Source of the DNA: Rodentolepis nana
Taxonomy: Eukaryota > Platyhelminthes > Cestoda > Cyclophyllidea > Hymenolepididae
Direction: 5' to 3'
NCBI GenBank assembly: GCA_900617975.1
Contig: UZAE01000597.1
Location: 1-20,821 of the forward strand
DNA length: 20,821 nt
The notes beneath the pieces are model-generated. The model saw nothing but the letters and a program-made list of their open reading frames with translations. It was not told where the DNA came from and did no database searches. Each line of letters starts with the position of its first letter. The stretch's first letter is position 1. Below are positions 16,541 to 20,821 of the stretch, one piece after another. A program made the translations under genes and the position numbers.

Positions 16541-19385
16541 ATGTTAAATTATCGCTACGTTTTTGCAACGGCCATAGTAATTTTCGGTGCTTCATTTCAA
16601 TTTGGTTTTCAAACTGGAGTCATTAACAGTCCCACACCTGTAAAAAAGTTTCTGATGTTTTATCGTATCTTTCACATTTAGCTTATCAAAGCCTTTATTA
16701 TCGAAGTATGCGAAAAGAGGTCTGGCAATCTCCCTTCCACACAATATGTAGATGCAATGAGCAGCCTCGTCGTCGCTGGCTTTCCCGTAGGAGGAATTTT
16801 TGGAGCTATATTTGGTGGTTCTGTTTCAAATAAAATGGGCCGGTATTTTACATTTTTATCCTCTCTAACTATTTTTACATAGAAAGCTATCTCTTTTCAT
16901 CTTCAACGTTCCAATGATTGTGGGTTCTCTCCTAATGATGGCCTGTCAAGCAGCAGTAAGTTTTGAGATGATAATAGTTGGACGTATTCTTGTCGGTTTT
17001 GCTTGCGGTGCCTTTACGAGTATTGCACCAGTCTACTTATCTGAAATCGCTCCAATTAACATCCGTGGAATTTCCGGAATAATGCATCAACTTGCGGTTG
17101 TTTGTGCAATCCTCCTCTCACAGATTTTTGGTCTTCGGGAATTGATGGGCACCCCAACAATCTGGCCCTATCTTCTTGGCCTCACACTCATTCCTTCTGG
17201 TGTTCTACTCTTCTGCCTCTGGATATGTCCCGATAGCCCTCGCTATATTCTTCTCCACAGTCAGAATTTAGAAGGGGCTAAATCAGCTCTTCGGTGGTTC
17301 CGTGGTCCGAATTCGGAAATTATTGATGCTGAAATTGAAGAGTTACTGGCTGAACAGGAGGGACATCATGGTGAAGAAGTGAATGTAAATTGCTCGTTTT
17401 CCATTATTCTTTTTTCTAGAAATTTTCGTTTAAAGACCTCTTCCGAAGTAAAGCCTTGAAGACTGCTTTATTTGTGGCTGTAGTAGCTCATTTGGCACAA
17501 CAATTCTCTGGAATTAATGCTGTAAGTATTCGCGTTGTAATTACATATTACCTTTTTATTTAACAACGAAGTGTTCAGAGATGCATTAGTGTATCTTTTT
17601 TTTAGGATCAAATCGCTAAAATAGTCAAAATTTTGTAGAGTAGGTATAATTAGAGTTTTGGTAAAAAATATATTTATGTTCATAGTCAGGTATGTTAAAA
17701 TTTTGTATAAATAAATCCTATTTAAAGGAAAAACTCATTTTAACCATTATTAATGCATCACATTTTTTCAATCTCTTAAAAATATTTATTAGGATATGAT
17801 ATCTTTTCCCCTGTCTCTTTTTTTGCATCTTTCGCTTAAGTGGTATTTTTTGAACTCCAGTTTAAGAATGCATTTGAAGTTTCAGGACACCATCCACCAC
17901 CTCTTATGCTTCTTGAAACATATGAGATATGCTTTAAGTTGACTCTGTTACAAAACTTGCTACTCTATTTAAGCCTTTTCCTGCCTCTGGTCAAAAGCCT
18001 TCCAAGAATTATTACGTAGAAATAAAATTGCTTTAGACTATTTCTCTTCGGCAAAATTACTTTCAATAGTATGCCAATAGCATAAAAATTATTACAATTC
18101 AGTGAAATTTCTTTTGTTATTAGGCTCTCTTCTATTCTACATCATTGTTTGAGGCAATCGGACTTAAAACAGAAGCTGTTTACGCCACTCTCGGAGTTGG
18201 TTCAATGATGGTTTTCATCACAATTGTCTCCATCTTTCTTATTGAACGAGTTGGACGGCGAATTCTTTTTATCGGAGGTCTTGGAGTCATGTTGTTCAGT
18301 GCTATTATCATTACAATTTCTCTTACACTTCGAACCCTGGCTCCTTGGCTTGTGTTTCTTGCTATGACCTTCATTTACATATTTGTTGGTGGCTTCGCTA
18401 TTGGAACAGGTGAGCTAATTTTGGCTATCTAAATCTTTTTCAGAATTGTAAATCGATTCATCGGAACTTTTACTTCTGGTGTAGGCTCTATTCCATGGTT
18501 CCTTGTTGCCGAGATGTTTGTTCAGGAGACTCGTGATCCTGCGGTTGTTATCACTGTCATTGTCAACTGGGTCGGTCAGATCGTCATTAGTCTTGGCTAT
18601 CCACCGCTTCTGGTAAGTTTGGGTTCAAATTTATATATCGGTCTTGTTAGGCCAATGATCTTCCCAACTTTACAAGCTTCTGTTCCATAAGGCATACAGG
18701 GTAAAGTTCAACGCGCATGAGCTCAATGTGAAGGAAATTGCTAAAAAATTTAAAATGGGGGGGGGGCATAATTCATGCGATGAAGAATTCACATTTAGGA
18801 TAAAGCAGAAAATGAGCTTAGTTTGAGTTGCCTTTTTTTCCATCTTTTTTTACGCCATTCTTTAGTCTAGCAATGTTCGACAAAAGAGAGATCTAATCGT
18901 GAGCGCCTTTCCTCAGTTTAAGATTATTCCATTTGCCTGTTCAAACAAATATAGACCAAAAATTATACCAAGATGTGATTTGGTTAAGACATGCTATCTC
19001 TCTCTCTCCCTCACTCTGAGACTTTGTACGTGATTGTCAATACCTTTTGCTGCTGTTGGTCAATTAACGAACTATATAATATTAATACTGTGTTGGGAGA
19101 GCGATCAAAGCTTCAATGCAAAACCTGCATGAATTCCGATATGGAACTGTAGGTTCGTGTTCTTTCCTCTTTCAGAAATATCTGGAGGACTACTCCTTTG
19201 TGCCCTTTATTGGTCTGTTGGCAATCTTCATTGGTCTCCTTTACTATTTCCTTCCCGAGACGAAGGGCTTAACTCCACGCGAGGTCCAGGATGAATTTGT
19301 CAGAATGACTGGCGGCGATGAAGAAATCGACATGTCTCCCACTTCTCACTCTCGATCCACTCCCAGTGCCAATTCTACTCGTTAG
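16541..19385 (+). CDS. Facilitative glucose transporter (GLUT, SLC2A family), 7 exons, about 493 aa
   Basis: Twelve-helix major facilitator carrier that lets hexoses cross the plasma membrane; tapeworms, which have no gut, feed through such carriers. Exons: 16541-16639, 16682-16842, 16883-17378 (or 17384), 17420-17521, 18124-18409, 18485-18612, 19176-19385. The frame is continuous and the length matches human GLUT1 (492 aa). Family motifs in order: FQFGFQTGVINSP in helix 1, NKMGRK after helix 2, GRILVGFACGAFTSIAPVYL in helix 4, EIAPINIRG, CPDSPRYIL in the central loop, QQFSGINAALFYSTSLF in helix 7, ERVGRR, GTGSIPWFLVAEMF in helix 10, VNWVG in helix 11 and LPETKGLTPREV. The helix-7 triplet that is QLS in GLUT1/3/4 is HLA here. 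The first outer loop has no N-glycosylation sequon. The start Met aligns with the beginning of helix 1. A further 3' exon may replace the last codon. Confidence 0.95.
17522..18123 (+). other. GLUT intron 4 (602 nt)
   Basis: Donor GTAAGT and acceptor TTTTGTTATTAG. AT-rich, with no open frame, repeat or RNA gene that I can support. Confidence 0.85.
18757..18766 (+). repeat. Poly-G tract (G10)
   Basis: Ten consecutive guanines on the sense strand of GLUT intron 6. Confidence 0.9.
18997..19008. repeat. TC dinucleotide microsatellite
   Basis: Six TC units followed by further pyrimidine-rich sequence, inside GLUT intron 6. Confidence 0.85.
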
Positions 19386-19811
19386 TCGATACTACTTATA
19401 TGCATTTCAGCAGTTAGCGATGCATGCCAAGTTAGGTTGAAGTGAATTGAAGAAATAGCGGTTAGGAGTGGTAACATGGAGATTAGATTAGAGAATAAGA
19501 AAGGCATTCGGAACTTAAATCCATCTGAACAACTTGGTAATAATTGTTGCAACATTCTAGATCGAAGCAGTGGTTATTTTCAATGAATTAAATTATTTGG
19601 CATCGATACTCGATTGCTGTGGTTATGACATGTGTGTGAGTCGTTGCCATTTAGTAAAATTCTAGTAGACCTCTGAGGGCATCATTAGGCTCAAATTTAC
19701 TTATTTTATTACTGTTCGAAGCCGATCTTCCAGTCGTCGCATACTATTGTGTTGTGGCTTCCACTCATTTGATCACGGGTTCTGAGGGTGCTAAGATTAT
19801 CCTTTTACCTG

Positions 19812-19827
19812 GTGTGTGTGTGTGTGT
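19812..19827. repeat. GT dinucleotide microsatellite
   Basis: Eight GT units downstream of the GLUT stop codon at 19383-19385, in its 3'UTR or in an additional last intron. Confidence 0.9.
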
Positions 19828-19898
19828 ATCGCTGATTATTGTTTCACTAGTCTTCTATAATTGCCTCTTAATTTCAATTCTCGTCTTTCGGTCTTTAG

Positions 19899-19933
19899 AT
19901 GAAGAAGAAGAAGGCTCCAGCAATGTCAAGTAG
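19899..19933 (+). CDS. Candidate additional last coding exon of the glucose transporter
   Basis: The last GLUT codon and stop read ACT CGT TAG, and the string GTTAGT starting at 19381 is itself a donor-like site. A strong acceptor (TCTTTCGGTCTTTAG) ends at 19898. Joining 19380 to 19899 keeps frame and replaces the final Arg-stop by His-Glu-Glu-Glu-Glu-Gly-Ser-Ser-Asn-Val-Lys-stop (TAG 19931-19933). The only AATAAA downstream of the gene lies after this exon, at 20023. It may be constitutive, alternative or unused; I lean towards real. Confidence 0.5.
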
Positions 19934-20022
19934 ACGCAATGGAAGAGTCCGATAATTATTGTTTGTGATATGTTTGCGATCCATTTTATTCTTGATCTCA
20001 TTATTTTCACTTAAACTATGCC

Positions 20023-20028
20023 AATAAA
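20023..20028 (+). promoter_or_regulatory. Poly(A) signal (AATAAA) of the glucose transporter
   Basis: First AATAAA after the GLUT coding region, 90 nt past the candidate last-exon stop and 638 nt past the stop at 19383-19385. An ATTAAA near 19587 is an alternative for an unspliced 3' end. Confidence 0.6.
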
Positions 20029-20166
20029 ATTTGTCTCAAGAAGTATTAGAAATTGTAATCTGAAAGAAACAATATATTTTTGCTGTTCTTAAAGAAGTGA
20101 AAATCGTATTAAACCGGTTAACTTCCGGTTTTAAATGGGATAGTATGAAGATATGAGCTGCTGGAT

Positions 20167-20184
20167 AGCATGAAATATAATTAT
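20167..20184 (+). repeat. Left 18-bp target-site duplication of element copy 3
   Basis: AGCATGAAATATAATTAT, identical to 20477-20494, directly abuts the element's 5' end. Confidence 0.9.
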
Positions 20185-20476
20185 TATATCAAATGGCAGG
20201 CGTTTTGAATGTTATCATTAGCCCTTTAGTTGACTTCAGTCTTCACAGAGGGGAAGGAACATCAAAGTGTAAAAAATTCAAGAGGGGGGGGGGAACAGAA
20301 GAGTGTATCAAAGACGAAGGTAGATAAGGTAGAAAAAAGGTGAGATGAGTACTGTGAAAGGGGTCGAATATGACATACATTGGGGTCATGGTAATTTGAC
20401 GTGAGAAGTCAACTGCCGATTAATAGACTTTTTTGCCCAGGGTGCACCACGTGGAGGAAAGTCTATCACACACCCC
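20185..20476 (+). repeat. Complete 292-bp copy (copy 3) of the modular repeat element
   Basis: Starts with TATATCAAATGGCAGGCG and ends with CACACCCC, with a perfect 18-bp duplication on both sides, so both ends are defined. The order is leader (20185 to about 20350, with AGTTGACTTC at 20228-20237 and a ten-guanine run at 20284-20293), then one copy of each module: GTCGAATATGACATACATTG, then GAAGTCAACTGCC (20405-20417), then TTGCCCAGGGTGCACCAC (20433-20450), then tail GTGGAGGAAAGTCTATC to CACACCCC. There is no open frame, poly(A) tail or terminal inverted repeat. It is non-autonomous and must be moved by enzymes encoded elsewhere. Confidence 0.9.
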
Positions 20477-20494
20477 AGCATGAAATATAATTAT
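20477..20494 (+). repeat. Right 18-bp target-site duplication of element copy 3
   Basis: Identical to 20167-20184 and placed directly after the CACACCCC end of the element. Confidence 0.9.
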
Positions 20495-20821
20495 GTCTTC
20501 TAAATTCTTGAGAGAAAAGTGGAGTAAAGCAGCAAGACCACCCCTCCCAGAGTAAATAAGCACTGGCCATCGTAGACAAGCGTTTTCTCCTCACTTCACC
20601 CAACTAGTTCCATGAAAATCGACTTTCAGAACGAGAACTACGGAGTAAATATTGAATGACCCGTGTCCAAAAGCGGAATGAAGGAAGAATTCCATCTGGA
20701 CGTTGCTATTCGGTGTCAGTTGTTTTCGATAATTAAAAATTCTCCCATGACAAAGACGAAGTAGGCTGAGAATTTAAGTTGGCAGGACTCCATAGGCCAT
20801 TGTATACATTTGCATGGCGAT
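20495..20821. other. Unassigned flank at window end
   Basis: No repeat module, open frame with recognisable content or RNA gene is seen in these 327 bases. Confidence 0.5.

Larger units (their letters stand above)
18613..19175 (+). other. GLUT intron 6 (563 nt)
   Basis: Donor GTAAGT and acceptor CCTCTTTCAG. Carries a ten-guanine run (18757-18766) and a TC microsatellite (18997-19008). Nothing else is recognised. Confidence 0.85.

Noticed and set aside
18180..18374. Minus-strand frame with Arg/Pro-rich product
   Set aside because: Complement of the GLUT exon that codes helices 8-9; codon shadow only.
19899..19955. 18-codon free-standing ORF starting ATG AAG AAG AAG
   Set aside because: Reads the candidate GLUT last exon in another frame; the AG before it is better explained as an acceptor for the GLUT tail.
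20185..20476. tRNA-derived SINE with polymerase III boxes
   Set aside because: GGGGTCGAATATG only partly resembles a B box and lies far from any A-box-like sequence; no tRNA-like fold or A-rich tail is seen.
20185..20476. Helitron or terminal-inverted-repeat transposon
   Set aside because: No terminal inverted repeats, no CTRR end with hairpin, and an 18-bp duplication is present, which Helitrons do not make. It also lacks the two LTR-like ends of the TRIM elements described in taeniids.

Overview
This window looks like nuclear DNA of a flatworm (Platyhelminthes), most likely a tapeworm. It is AT-rich and carries three intron-split protein genes of clear eukaryotic type. The introns fall into size classes of about 34-42 nt, 67-86 nt and over 500 nt, which is in keeping with the short introns of cestodes. 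Genus cannot be read from the sequence alone.

Layout: 1-1409 is a long copy of a modular repeat element whose 5' end lies outside the window. 1410-2388 is the gene-poor 5' flank of the first gene. 2389-10891 (+) is an 11-exon gene for leukotriene A4 hydrolase / M1 aminopeptidase, about 617 aa; its 2.7-kb intron 4 holds a second, short copy of the repeat element (5932-6122) flanked by a short target-site duplication. 10892-12277 is 3' flank between convergent genes and holds a possible decayed frame on the minus strand. 12292-12751 (-) is ribosomal protein L26 in two exons separated by a 34-nt intron. 12752-16540 is a gene-empty divergent intergenic region. 16541-19385 (+), or to 19933 if a further intron is spliced, is a facilitative glucose transporter (GLUT/SLC2A, MFS), about 493 aa in 7 or 8 exons. 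20185-20476 is a third, complete copy of the repeat element, bounded by a perfect 18-bp target-site duplication.

The three genes are unrelated in function: a cytosolic metallopeptidase, a ribosome component and a sugar carrier of the plasma membrane. Nothing suggests an operon. In each gene an AG dinucleotide sits in frame (0 or 3 nt) before the initiator region, which would fit flatworm spliced-leader trans-splicing with an AUG-ending leader, but this is inference.

The most unusual content is the repeat family: a conserved leader of about 160-170 nt, an expandable body of about 40-bp modules and a short conserved tail, with copies of 191, 292 and more than 1400 bp. Its target-site duplications (9-11 and 18 bp) suggest mobilisation by reverse transcription in trans. 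Other points of note are two LTA4H introns with 10-bp direct repeats across both splice junctions, a GLUT stop codon that overlaps a donor-like site, and active-site substitutions in LTA4H and GLUT.
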